A stretch of 64,000 nucleotides of DNA from a bacterium (GTDB lineage: Bacteria > Sumerlaeota > Sumerlaeia > SLMS01 > JAHLLQ01), in the NCBI GenBank assembly GCA_020444065.1, contig JAHLLQ010000003.1, forward strand, positions 568,979-632,978. Direction: 5' to 3'. Under the pieces are notes generated by a model that worked only from the letters and a program-made list of their open reading frames with translations, was not told the DNA's origin and did no database searches. This document shows, one piece after another, positions 51,852 through 60,839 of this stretch (position 1 is its first letter; each line of letters starts with the position of its first letter). Position numbers and translations under genes: made by a program.

Positions 51852-53483
51852 ATGCCGACTGAAGCCCAACTGCAAGCGAACGAAGCAAAGTACCTCGAAC
51901 TGTGCGAGGAACTGCAGCGTCGTCTCTCTGAGAATGCAAAAGCAGGGACGGAGAAGGCGATCGCACGCCAGCACAGCAAGGGAAAGTTGACGATCCCGGA
52001 ACGTTTCGACTTGCTGTTCGATTCTGGAGCTCCGCGTGTTGAGATCGGAGCTCTTGTTGGCGACGGCATGTACGAAGAAGTTGGTGGCGGTATCACGAGT
52101 GGCGGTGTGCGAACCGTAGCCGGTCAAATCGAAGGGCGCGACGTGTTGGTCGTCGCGAACGATTCGATGGTGAAGGCCGGGGCGTGGCTGCCGATCACGA
52201 TCAAGAAGATGCTGCGCGCGCAGGAGATCGCCATCGAGAACCGATTGCCGACGATCTATCTCGTTGATTCGGCGGGCGTGTTCCTCCCGATGCAGGAAGA
52301 CATCTTTCCCGATCGCGAGCACGCGGGACGGATCTTCTACAACAACTCGCGCATGTCGGCGCTCGGCATTCCGCAGATCGCGGCGATAGTCGGCCCATGC
52401 GTTGCCGGTGGGGCGTACTTGCCGGTCCTTTCGGACGAGATTCTGATCGTGAAGCAAACGGGCAGCGTCTTTCTGGCGGGACCGTTTCTTGTAGAAGCGG
52501 CAATCGGCGAAAAGGTTGACAAAGAGACACTCGGCGGCGCGGAAACGCACTGCGAAGTCAGCGGCGTCTGCGACTACGAAGAAGAAAGCGAAGAGAGTTG
52601 CCTCGCGCGCGTGCGAGAGATTGTGCGTTCCCTGCCCAAGGGTGAGAGCGCCGGGCTTCTTCGCGAAGAGAGCATCGCGCCCGCACGACTGGCCGACGAC
52701 GTGTTGAAGCACTTCCCTGCGAATGGCAGCGCGACATACGAAGTCAGCGATGTGCTTGAGTGTATTGTCGACGAAGGCAGTCTCGTCGAATACAAGGCCA
52801 AGTACGGCAAGACGATCTTGTGCGCGACGGCGCGCATCGATGGATGGGCCTGCGGGATCGTGGCGAACCAGCGCACGCTTGTTCGGACAAAGACAGGCGA
52901 GATGCAGATCGGTGGGGTGATCTACTCCGATTCCGCAGACAAGGCGGCGCGCTTCATTCTGAACTGCAATCAGAAGAGTCTGCCGATCTTGTTCTTCCAC
53001 GACGTGACCGGGTTCATGGTTGGCTCGCGCGCCGAACGAGGCGGCATCATCAAGGACGGCGCGAAAATGGTGAACGCCGTTTCGAACAGCCGCGTGCCGC
53101 TGATCAGTTTCGTGATGGGAAACAGCAACGGTGCCGGCAATTACGCCATGTGCGGCCGGGCTTATGGGCCGCGCTTCCTGTTCGCCTGGCCGACGGCGCG
53201 CATTGCCGTGATGGGTGGCGAGCAGGCCAGCCGCACTCTCCTTTCGCTCGAAAAGCAGAAGCGCAAAAGTAATCCGATGACCGAAGAAGAGGAGAAGGCC
53301 TTCCTCGATCACATGCGCGAGCATTATGAATCGACGACGAATCCCTACCATGCAGCGTCGCGATTGTGGATCGACGGAATCATCGATCCGAGGCGAACGC
53401 GCGAAATGGCGTCGCATCTGATTCGTCTCTGCAACCACGCGCAACTGCGTCCCGACTTTCCCACGGGCGTGATCCAAACCTGA
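51852..53483 (+). CDS. Acyl-CoA carboxylase carboxyltransferase beta subunit 1 (MCC-like)
   Basis: A 543-residue carboxyltransferase transferring CO2 from carboxybiotin to an acyl-CoA. The two crotonase-like halves include RQHSKGKLTIPERFDLLFD, TIYLVDSAGVFLPMQEDIFPDREHAG, GPCVAGGAYLPVLSDE and in the second half ILFFHDVTGFMVG and GNSNGAGNYAMCGRAYGPRFLFAWPTARIAVMG. The motif around PMQEDIFPDREHAGRIFYN is characteristic of methylcrotonyl-CoA or geranyl-CoA carboxylase beta subunits. ATG 51852 follows the preceding stop by two bases. It must use the biotin carboxylase/BCCP encoded at 57944-60009. Confidence 0.9.
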   Translation: MPTEAQLQANEAKYLELCEELQRRLSENAKAGTEKAIARQHSKGKLTIPERFDLLFDSGAPRVEIGALVGDGMYEEVGGGITSGGVRTVAGQIEGRDVLVVANDSMVKAGAWLPITIKKMLRAQEIAIENRLPTIYLVDSAGVFLPMQEDIFPDREHAGRIFYNNSRMSALGIPQIAAIVGPCVAGGAYLPVLSDEILIVKQTGSVFLAGPFLVEAAIGEKVDKETLGGAETHCEVSGVCDYEEESEESCLARVREIVRSLPKGESAGLLREESIAPARLADDVLKHFPANGSATYEVSDVLECIVDEGSLVEYKAKYGKTILCATARIDGWACGIVANQRTLVRTKTGEMQIGGVIYSDSADKAARFILNCNQKSLPILFFHDVTGFMVGSRAERGGIIKDGAKMVNAVSNSRVPLISFVMGNSNGAGNYAMCGRAYGPRFLFAWPTARIAVMGGEQASRTLLSLEKQKRKSNPMTEEEEKAFLDHMREHYESTTNPYHAASRLWIDGIIDPRRTREMASHLIRLCNHAQLRPDFPTGVIQT

Positions 53484-53497
53484 TAGGTTGACCGACC

Positions 53498-54277
53498 ATG
53501 ACTGATTTCGAACTTTTGGACATCGCAATCGCAGAGAACGGCGTCGCGACTGTGAAGCTGAATCGCCCTCCGGTGAATGCGTTGAATCGGCAACTGCTAG
53601 AGGAGATCGATGCCGCCTTCACGCAACTTGCGGGGGAGAAGAGCGCCCGTGCGGTTGTCCTATGTGGCGAAGGAAAGAACTTTGCAGCCGGAGCCGACAT
53701 CAAAGAGATCGCTGCCCTCGAAGAAGGCGAAGCCGTTGCGGAGTTCAGCCGCGTTGGGATGCGCGCTTTCATGAGGATCGCCGATTGTCCGATTCCCGTC
53801 GTCGCCGCGGTGAAGGGCTTTTGCCTCGGGGGCGGGTGCGAACTGGCGATGGCGGCGCACATGCGCGTGGCCGACGCGACAGCCGTATTCGGCCAGCCCG
53901 AGGTCAAGCTCGGAATCTGTCCCGGCTTCGCGGGAACGCAGCGATTGCCGCGCTTGATTGGCAGCCCGCAGGCGATTCGTCTTCTCCTGACCGGCGATCA
54001 GGTCGATGCGGAGGAAGCGCACCGACTTGGACTCGCAGACGTGTTGGCGGACGACGCGATCGAGGAAGCTACGAAGCTGGCGGGCAAGATGGCGCGCTAC
54101 AGTCGAATGGTCGTTGAGAGAATTCTTCGCCTCGTGCAGGAAGGGACTCAGGCGCCCTTTGCCGAGGCGAGCGAGATGGAATCAGTCGCATTTGGCGAGA
54201 TTTCGAAGACGCATGACATGAAGGAAGGTTTCGCGGCGTTCATCGAGAAGCGTCGCCCGAATTTCAAGGACGAATAG
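53498..54277 (+). CDS. Enoyl-CoA hydratase/isomerase family protein
   Basis: A 259-residue crotonase. The oxyanion hole and Glu region is seen in [10 protein letters not shown] and [50 protein letters not shown], where both active-site glutamates ([15 protein letters not shown]) of hydratases are kept. It hydrates enoyl-CoA to 3-hydroxyacyl-CoA. It starts 14 bases after the carboxylase gene. Confidence 0.93.
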   Translation: MTDFELLDIAIAENGVATVKLNRPPVNALNRQLLEEIDAAFTQLAGEKSARAVVLCGEGKNFAAGADIKEIAALEEGEAVAEFSRVGMRAFMRIADCPIPVVAAVKGFCLGGGCELAMAAHMRVADATAVFGQPEVKLGICPGFAGTQRLPRLIGSPQAIRLLLTGDQVDAEEAHRLGLADVLADDAIEEATKLAGKMARYSRMVVERILRLVQEGTQAPFAEASEMESVAFGEISKTHDMKEGFAAFIEKRRPNFKDE

Positions 54278-54296
54278 CCAGGAAGGCAGGCGAGAA

Positions 54297-55484
54297 ATGG
54301 AACGAACAGAAATAGTCATCGCGAGCGCATGCCGTACGGCGATCGGGAAGTTCTGCGGAACACTGATGCCGATGAGCGCGACGGATCTCGGAGCAATCGC
54401 AGTCCGCGAAGCCGTAAAGCGCGCGGGAATTGCACCCGACCAGGTCGAAGACGTCATCATGGGCAATGTTGTGGGCGCAGGGCTCGGACAGAATCCGGCG
54501 CGCCAAGCCGCAATCAAAGGCGGCATTCCCGACAACGTTCCGGCGATGACGATCAACAAGGTCTGCGGATCGGGTCTGAAGGCGGTGATGCTTGCAACGC
54601 AGGCGATTCGTTGCGGCGATGCAGATATCGTGGTAGCCGGCGGATGCGAGAGCATGAGCAACACGCCGTACCTCTTGAAGCAAGGCCGCATGGGCTTCCG
54701 TCTCGGTCACGGCCAGGTGCTGGATTCCTGCGTGCACGATGGCCTGTGGGATCCGTACGAGGATTATCACATGGGCAACACGGCGGAGTTGGTTGCCGAC
54801 ACCTGCAACGTGAGCCGCGAAGCCCAGGATGCGTATGCGGCCGAGAGCCATCGCCGTGCGGCGGCCGCAATTGCCTCCGGCAAGTTCCAGAATGAAATCG
54901 TCCCAGTTGAGATTCCCCAACGCAAAGCCGATCCGATCGTCTTCGATACGGATGAGTGCGTGCGCGAAGGTACAACCGCAGAGAAGTTGGCGAAGCTCCG
55001 TCCCGCATTTGTGAAGGACGGCACCGTGACGGCCGGCAATGCGCCCGGAATCACGGACGGCGCGGCTGCGACTGTCGTGATGAGTGCCAAGAAGGCCGAG
55101 GAACTCGGCGTGAAGCCGCTGGCGCGTGTGCTGGCGTACAGTTCCGCCGCGCGCGAACCGAAGTGGGTTATGCTGGCGCCGGTGAATGCCGTGAAGATGC
55201 TGATGGAAAAGAACGGGTTCACCGCCGCCGACTTCGATCTCGTGGAGCTCAACGAGGCCTTCTCCTGCGCCGCGCTGGCCTGCACCGATCAACTTGGCCT
55301 CGATCGGGAGAAAGTGAACGTGAATGGCGGAGCCGTAGCGCTCGGCCATCCGATCGGCGCAACCGGCGCGCGGATTCTGACGACGCTCATTTATGCACTG
55401 AAGGACCGCGGACAGAAGCGCGGCCTCGCGTCCCTTTGTCTCGGTGGCGGCGGTGCCGTGGCCATGGCAATTGAACTCATCTGA
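54297..55484 (+). CDS. Acetyl-CoA acetyltransferase (thiolase)
   Basis: A 395-residue thiolase. The nucleophile Cys is in [14 protein letters not shown], the His in [18 protein letters not shown] and the second Cys in [15 protein letters not shown]. Fits acetoacetyl-CoA formation or cleavage; in this operon it ends the beta-oxidation-like sequence. 19 bases after the hydratase. Confidence 0.95.
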   Translation: MERTEIVIASACRTAIGKFCGTLMPMSATDLGAIAVREAVKRAGIAPDQVEDVIMGNVVGAGLGQNPARQAAIKGGIPDNVPAMTINKVCGSGLKAVMLATQAIRCGDADIVVAGGCESMSNTPYLLKQGRMGFRLGHGQVLDSCVHDGLWDPYEDYHMGNTAELVADTCNVSREAQDAYAAESHRRAAAAIASGKFQNEIVPVEIPQRKADPIVFDTDECVREGTTAEKLAKLRPAFVKDGTVTAGNAPGITDGAAATVVMSAKKAEELGVKPLARVLAYSSAAREPKWVMLAPVNAVKMLMEKNGFTAADFDLVELNEAFSCAALACTDQLGLDREKVNVNGGAVALGHPIGATGARILTTLIYALKDRGQKRGLASLCLGGGGAVAMAIELI

Positions 55485-55517
55485 CGATTCACACTCTCCG
55501 ACCGGGAGGTAAGAGAC

Positions 55518-56372
55518 ATGACTATCAAGAAAATCGCCGTCCTCGGCGCCGGAACAATGGGCAACGGCATCGCGCATGTGTTCGCGATGGCCGGATTCGA
55601 CGTGCACCTGATTGACGTGAATAACGACGCGCTGAAGCGCGGGCTTGGTACCATCGAGAAGAATCTCGATCGCATGGTGAAGAAGGAGAAGATCACCACG
55701 GATGACAAGGCGGCGACCCTGCGGCGCATTCATGGCGAATCGGACCTTTGCCACGCGAAGGATGCGCAGTTGGTTGTCGAGGCCATCATCGAGAATGCCG
55801 ATCTGAAGAAGAAGATTTTCGCCGAACTCGACCAGTTGTGCGATGCGAAGACGATCTTCGCCAGCAATACGTCTTCGATTTCGATTACCGAACTGGCCGC
55901 CGCGACCAGCCGACCGGATCGTTTCATTGGGATGCACTTCATGAATCCCGTGCCGGTGATGAAGCTCGTCGAGATCATCCGCGGTATCGCCACAAGCGAC
56001 GAAACCTGCGCAACGATCACGGAACTGACGGGGAAGCTCGGCAAGACCGCCGTGGAGGTGAACGACTTCCCCGGATTTGTGTCGAACCGTATTCTGATGC
56101 CGATGATCAACGAGGCCATCTACGCGGTGATGGAGGGTGTGGCCGAGCCCGAGGCGATCGACACCGTGATGAAGCTGGGCATGAATCACCCAATGGGGCC
56201 GCTGACGCTGGCCGACTTTATCGGGCTTGATGTGTGCTTGTTCATCATGGAGGTTCTGCACGATGGCCTGGGAGATCCGAAGTACCGCCCGTGTCCTCTG
56301 CTGAAGAAGATGGTCGCCGCCGGTTATCTGGGACGGAAGAGCGGCAAGGGATTCTACGATTACAGCGAGTAA
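55518..56372 (+). CDS. 3-hydroxybutyryl-CoA dehydrogenase
   Basis: A 284-residue NAD(P)-dependent enzyme. It has [40 protein letters not shown], the catalytic His in [16 protein letters not shown], and the C-terminal [18 protein letters not shown]. Interconverts 3-hydroxyacyl-CoA and acetoacyl-CoA; sits between the thiolase and the second carboxylase. Confidence 0.94.
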   Translation: MTIKKIAVLGAGTMGNGIAHVFAMAGFDVHLIDVNNDALKRGLGTIEKNLDRMVKKEKITTDDKAATLRRIHGESDLCHAKDAQLVVEAIIENADLKKKIFAELDQLCDAKTIFASNTSSISITELAAATSRPDRFIGMHFMNPVPVMKLVEIIRGIATSDETCATITELTGKLGKTAVEVNDFPGFVSNRILMPMINEAIYAVMEGVAEPEAIDTVMKLGMNHPMGPLTLADFIGLDVCLFIMEVLHDGLGDPKYRPCPLLKKMVAAGYLGRKSGKGFYDYSE

Positions 56373-56384
56373 GGAAAAGCGCCG

Positions 56385-57935
56385 ATGAACATCGAGGAGA
56401 AGCTGGAGCAATTGCGCGCCCGCGAAGCCGAAGCCCGCCTGGGCGGCGGCGAGAAGCGCATCGAAGCTCAGCACAAGAAGGGCAAGCTGACCGCCCAGGA
56501 GCGTCTCGATGTGCTGCTGGACCCGGGTTCTTTTCACGAGTTGGATATGTTCGTCACGCACAACTGCCGCGACTTCGGCTTGGAGAAGCAGCAGTATCCG
56601 CGCGATGGCGTGATCACCGGCTGGGGCACGATCGATGGCCGGCTCGTGTATGTTTTCTCGCAGGACTTCACGGTTTTCGGTGGAGCGTTGTCTGAAACTT
56701 ACGCCCAGAAGATCTGCAAGATCATGGACCTCGCGCTCGACAACGGCGCACCTGTGATCGGGCTGAATGACAGCGGTGGCGCGCGCATCCAGGAGGGCGT
56801 TGCGAGTCTCGGCGGGTACGCGGAGATCTTCTATCGCAACACGATGGCTTCCGGCGTTGTGCCGCAGATCTCTGCGATCATGGGGCCATGCGCTGGTGGC
56901 GCTGTTTACTCGCCGGCGATCACTGACTTCATCTTCATGGTGGAGCACACGAGCTTCATGTTCGTGACCGGACCCAACGTCATCAAGACGGTGACGCAGG
57001 AGGAAGTGACATTCGACGAGTTGGGCGGCGCGGATGTTCACACGGGCCGATCCGGCGTCGCGCACTTCGCGCACTCCAACGAGGTCGAGTCCTTAGCGGC
57101 GATTCGGCGGCTGCTCTCCTTTCTCCCGAGCAACAATCTCGACGATCCCCCCGTCAGCGAATGCAAAGACCCCATCGATCGGCGCGATGAGAAGCTGCTT
57201 CACGTTGTTCCTGCCGATCCCAACAAGCCGTACGATATCCGCGAGGTTGTTCATCGCGTGGTGGACGATGGCGAGTTGATGGAAGTGCAGCCGAACTACG
57301 CCGGCAACATCGTCACCGGCTTCGCGCGGCTGAACGGAAGGTCAATTGGAGTCGTCGCAAACCAGCCGGCGAACCTGGCCGGCGTGCTCGACATCGATGC
57401 GTCGCTGAAGGGGGCCCGGTTTGTGCGCTTCTGCGATGCGTTCAACATTCCGCTGGTGACTTTCGTGGACGTGCCGGGCTTCCTGCCGGGAACCGCCCAG
57501 GAGTTCGGCGGCTTGATCAAGCACGGCGCAAAGTTGTTGTACGCCTACTGCGAAGCGATGGTTCCAAAACTAACCGTGATTACACGCAAAGCATACGGCG
57601 GTGCGTACGATGTGATGAGCTCGAAGCACATTCGTAGCGACATCAACTTTGCGTTTCCAACGGCGGAGATCGCAGTCATGGGGCCGAAGGGCGCCGCAGA
57701 AATTATCTTCCGCCGCGAATTGGCCGAGGCCGACGACCCGGATGCGATGCTTGAACAGAAGGTCGAAGAGTACCGCGATCGTTTCGCGAATCCGTACGTC
57801 GCGGCATCGCGAGGCTTCCTGGATGCGGTGATCGATCCGCGCGATACGCGCCCGCGGCTGATCGCGGCGCTGGAGATGCTCCGCAACAAACGTAAGACCT
57901 TGCCGGCAAAGCGCCACGGCAACATTCCGCTCTAG
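56385..57935 (+). CDS. Acyl-CoA carboxylase carboxyltransferase beta subunit 2 (PccB-like)
   Basis: A 516-residue carboxyltransferase of the propionyl-CoA/methylmalonyl-CoA type. Diagnostic are [96 protein letters not shown] and in the C-terminal half GYGAYDVM-like [31 protein letters not shown]. It is directly upstream of the biotin carboxylase (eight bases). A methylmalonyl-CoA decarboxylase alpha role is an alternative. Confidence 0.92.
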   Translation: MNIEEKLEQLRAREAEARLGGGEKRIEAQHKKGKLTAQERLDVLLDPGSFHELDMFVTHNCRDFGLEKQQYPRDGVITGWGTIDGRLVYVFSQDFTVFGGALSETYAQKICKIMDLALDNGAPVIGLNDSGGARIQEGVASLGGYAEIFYRNTMASGVVPQISAIMGPCAGGAVYSPAITDFIFMVEHTSFMFVTGPNVIKTVTQEEVTFDELGGADVHTGRSGVAHFAHSNEVESLAAIRRLLSFLPSNNLDDPPVSECKDPIDRRDEKLLHVVPADPNKPYDIREVVHRVVDDGELMEVQPNYAGNIVTGFARLNGRSIGVVANQPANLAGVLDIDASLKGARFVRFCDAFNIPLVTFVDVPGFLPGTAQEFGGLIKHGAKLLYAYCEAMVPKLTVITRKAYGGAYDVMSSKHIRSDINFAFPTAEIAVMGPKGAAEIIFRRELAEADDPDAMLEQKVEEYRDRFANPYVAASRGFLDAVIDPRDTRPRLIAALEMLRNKRKTLPAKRHGNIPL

Positions 57936-57943
57936 GACTTCGC

Positions 57944-59473
57944 ATGACTGCTCAAAGAACCATTCGCAAAGTCCTGATCGCGAATCGTGGCGAGATCGCC
58001 ATTCGCATCCTGCGCGCCTGCAGCGAGATGGGCATTCGCAGCGTCGCCGTGTTCTCCGACATAGATCGCGGCAGCATGCACGTCGAGTTCGCCGATGAGG
58101 CCTACTGCATCGGCGAGGCGATTCCCGCGCGCAGCTACCTGAACATCGCAGCGATTTTGGACGTGGCGAAGAAATCCGGTGCGGATGCGATCCACCCGGG
58201 CTATGGTTTCCTCGCGGAAAACGCGGAGTTTGCTCGCGCTGTCGCGGACGCCGGTTTGATCTTCATCGGGCCATCGCCCGAAGTGATCGACCAGATGGGC
58301 GAGAAGGTCTCCGCACGCGATATGATGAAGAAGTTCGGCGTGCCGACGATCCCGGGCACGGAGGAGAGCATCTCTTCGGCCGAAGAGGCGCAATCCTTCG
58401 CGCGCGAGTTCGGATATCCGGTCTTGCTGAAGGCCGCAGCCGGAGGCGGTGGCAAGGGCATGCGCATTGTTCGCCGCGACGAGGACATCGCGACGGCCTT
58501 CCGCCAGGCGACGAGCGAGGCGCAGAAGTCCTTTGGCGATCCGAGCGTCTTTCTTGAGAAGTTCGTCTCGCCCGCACGCCACATCGAGATTCAGATACTC
58601 GGCGATTCGCACGGCAATTACATCCATCTCGGCGAGCGCGAATGTTCCGTCCAGCGGCGCTTTCAGAAGCTGGTTGAGGAGACTCCGTCCCCATTTGTGG
58701 ACGACGCGCTGCGGCGCCGCATGGGCGAGGCGGCCGTGAATGCGGCACGCGCGATGGACTATCAGAATGCAGGGACGTTCGAGTTTATCGTCGATCCCGA
58801 AAAAAACTTCTACTTCCTGGAAGTCAACACTCGCCTGCAGGTTGAACATCCTGTGACGGAACTGGTGTCCGGCGCCGACCTGTTGAAGGAGCAACTGCGT
58901 ATCGCGGGGGGGCTGCCGATCAGTCAGAATCTGATCGACTACAGCAATAACCCGCGTCCACACGGTCATGCGATCGAATGTCGCCTGACGGCCGAGAATG
59001 CGCGCGCAGATTTTGCCCCCTCAACGGGTCGGATTACATTCCTGAAAGTCCCGGATGGCCCTGGCGTTCGCGTCGATCGCGCTGTTCGTGCCGGCAGCGA
59101 AGTCAGCGTCTACTACGATTCGCTGCTTGCAAAGGTGATCGTCTGGGCAGCGAACCGCGAGAACGCGATTGCTCGAATGCGGCGCGTGCTCAACGAGTTG
59201 CAGGTGGATGGTGTGGATACGAGCCTCGAGTTTCATCGCTGGCTGATGGAGAACGAGGAGTTCCTCGGCGGGCGCCTCAGCACAAAGTTCGTGGACGAGC
59301 ACTATCACCCTGAAGACATCAAGACGAACATCGATGAGGAACTTCTGGCGGTTGCTGGTGCGCTTCTCTTTCACAACGAGAAGAACGGCAAAAACGGGAA
59401 GTCGACTCACTCGGGTCCCGTCGACACCAAGGGGTTGGCCTGGCGCATGTCCGGGCGGGGAGGCGTTCGATGA
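57944..59473 (+). CDS. accC: Biotin carboxylase subunit
   Basis: A 509-residue ATP-grasp enzyme. The N-terminus KVLIANRGEIAIRILRACSEMGI, the Gly loop LLKAAAGGGGKGMRIV, EKFVSPARHIEIQILGD, ERECSVQRRFQKLVEE and NFYFLEVNTRLQVEHPVTE mark the family. It carboxylates biotin on BCCP. It is not fused to BCCP; the biotinyl protein is the next gene, overlapping by four bases. The symbol is by similarity; it may serve the acyl-CoA carboxylases here rather than acetyl-CoA carboxylase. Confidence 0.94.
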   Translation: MTAQRTIRKVLIANRGEIAIRILRACSEMGIRSVAVFSDIDRGSMHVEFADEAYCIGEAIPARSYLNIAAILDVAKKSGADAIHPGYGFLAENAEFARAVADAGLIFIGPSPEVIDQMGEKVSARDMMKKFGVPTIPGTEESISSAEEAQSFAREFGYPVLLKAAAGGGGKGMRIVRRDEDIATAFRQATSEAQKSFGDPSVFLEKFVSPARHIEIQILGDSHGNYIHLGERECSVQRRFQKLVEETPSPFVDDALRRRMGEAAVNAARAMDYQNAGTFEFIVDPEKNFYFLEVNTRLQVEHPVTELVSGADLLKEQLRIAGGLPISQNLIDYSNNPRPHGHAIECRLTAENARADFAPSTGRITFLKVPDGPGVRVDRAVRAGSEVSVYYDSLLAKVIVWAANRENAIARMRRVLNELQVDGVDTSLEFHRWLMENEEFLGGRLSTKFVDEHYHPEDIKTNIDEELLAVAGALLFHNEKNGKNGKSTHSGPVDTKGLAWRMSGRGGVR

Positions 59474-60009
59474 GCGACGCGCGTTATGTCGTGACGGTCG
59501 AAGGGCACCAGATCCCCGTCGTGATCCGCGAGAACGAGGGACGTTGGCTGGTTGAATGCAACGGCCGCGAATACGCGATCGATATGGTGCGCACGAGCGG
59601 GACCCCCCTGTGGTCTTTGCTGATCGACAACGTTGTGCATCGCGCCGTGCTCGTTCGCAGCGCCGGCGAAATGGTGTTGGAGCTTGACGGGCGGAACACG
59701 CGACTTGATGTGGCGACCGAGCGAGACTTGCTGTTGCGAAAGTTCGCGCCCAAGAAGTCGGCCCTTTCGGGCGTTGCCGAGGTGCGTTCGCCGATGCCTG
59801 GGCTTGTCCTCGAGATCGAAGTCGCGGAGGGGGACCGCGTCGAAGAGGGACAAGGCGTCGTCACTGTCGAGGCCATGAAGATGGAGAACGAACTCAAGGC
59901 TCCATGCGCTGGCACCGTGACGAAAGTCCTCGTTGAGTCCGGCCAGCCGGTGAAGAAGGATCAGCCACTCGTGATTATTGAAGCAGATGGAGAGGAGAGC
60001 GGGGAATGA
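59470..60009 (+). CDS. Biotin carboxyl carrier protein for acyl-CoA carboxylase
   Basis: A 179-residue protein whose biotinyl Lys137 is in VEAMKMENEL, within a lipoyl-like domain from about 105 (SPMPGLVLEIEVAEGDRVEEGQG). The N-terminal 90 residues are a beta-rich linker domain. It overlaps the biotin carboxylase end (ATGA), and its stop overlaps the MBL gene. Split organisation of what is often one alpha chain. Confidence 0.93.
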   Translation: MSDARYVVTVEGHQIPVVIRENEGRWLVECNGREYAIDMVRTSGTPLWSLLIDNVVHRAVLVRSAGEMVLELDGRNTRLDVATERDLLLRKFAPKKSALSGVAEVRSPMPGLVLEIEVAEGDRVEEGQGVVTVEAMKMENELKAPCAGTVTKVLVESGQPVKKDQPLVIIEADGEESGE

Positions 60010-60839
60010 AACTGGGAGAATTCGAAATCCACGTCGTCTCGGACGGTTTGTTCAAGCTCGACGGGGGAAGCATGTTCGGCGTTGTGCCGAAGATCATCTG
60101 GCAGAAGACAAACCCGTCGGACGACATGAACCGCATCGAACTCGGGCTCAATTGTCTGCTCATTCGAACCGGCGAGAAGAACATCCTCGTCGACACTGGA
60201 ATGGGTGACAAGTGGGACGACAAGATGCGCAGCATCTATGATTTCCGTCCGGGTGACGGACTGCTAGGCGAACTCGCCAAGCTCGATTTAGAGCCCGAAG
60301 ACATCGACATCGTTATCCAGTCCCATTTGCACCTCGACCATGCAGGAGGCAGCACGCGGACACTCGAAGATGGCTCCTGCGTCCCGACTTTTCCGAAGGC
60401 GCGCTACGTTGTGCAGAAGGGCGAATGGGATGTTGCTACAAATCCCGACATCCGTAGCAAACCCAGCTACATGGGGCAGGACTTCCTTCCGCTGCAGGAA
60501 AGTGGGCAGTTGGAGATCATCGACGGCGACACGGAGATCCTTCCGGGAGTTCGGACAATCATGACTCCTGGTCACACCATGTTCCACCAGAGTATCATCG
60601 TCGAATCCGGCGGCGAGGCTGCAATCTTCCTTGCCGACCTGATCCCAACGACCAGCCATGTGCGGCCGAACTACACGATGGGCTTCGATCTGTACCCCAT
60701 GTGGGTGATCGAAAATCGCATCAAGATCATCGACCAGATTGTTGCGGGCGATTGGCTGTGCGTGTTCGAGCACGATCCGAAGACCGCGCTCGGGCGGTTG
60801 AAGCGCGAGGGCAAGAAAGTCTGGGCCGAGCCTGTTTGA
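60006..60839 (+). CDS. MBL-fold metallohydrolase
   Basis: A 277-residue metallo-beta-lactamase-fold hydrolase. The zinc motif is QSHLHLDHAGGS, with a later TPGHTMFHQS, FLADLIPTTSH and CVFEHDP supplying the remaining ligands. Family members hydrolyse thioesters, lactones or organophosphates. It is translationally coupled to the BCCP gene and ends the acyl-CoA run, so a CoA-thioester or lactone substrate is inferred, not shown. Confidence 0.88.
   Translation: MKLGEFEIHVVSDGLFKLDGGSMFGVVPKIIWQKTNPSDDMNRIELGLNCLLIRTGEKNILVDTGMGDKWDDKMRSIYDFRPGDGLLGELAKLDLEPEDIDIVIQSHLHLDHAGGSTRTLEDGSCVPTFPKARYVVQKGEWDVATNPDIRSKPSYMGQDFLPLQESGQLEIIDGDTEILPGVRTIMTPGHTMFHQSIIVESGGEAAIFLADLIPTTSHVRPNYTMGFDLYPMWVIENRIKIIDQIVAGDWLCVFEHDPKTALGRLKREGKKVWAEPV

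Noticed and set aside
54264-57074. A 936-codon open frame on the minus strand
   Set aside because: It spans three well-supported plus-strand genes (thiolase, dehydrogenase, carboxyltransferase), so it is a mirror frame.
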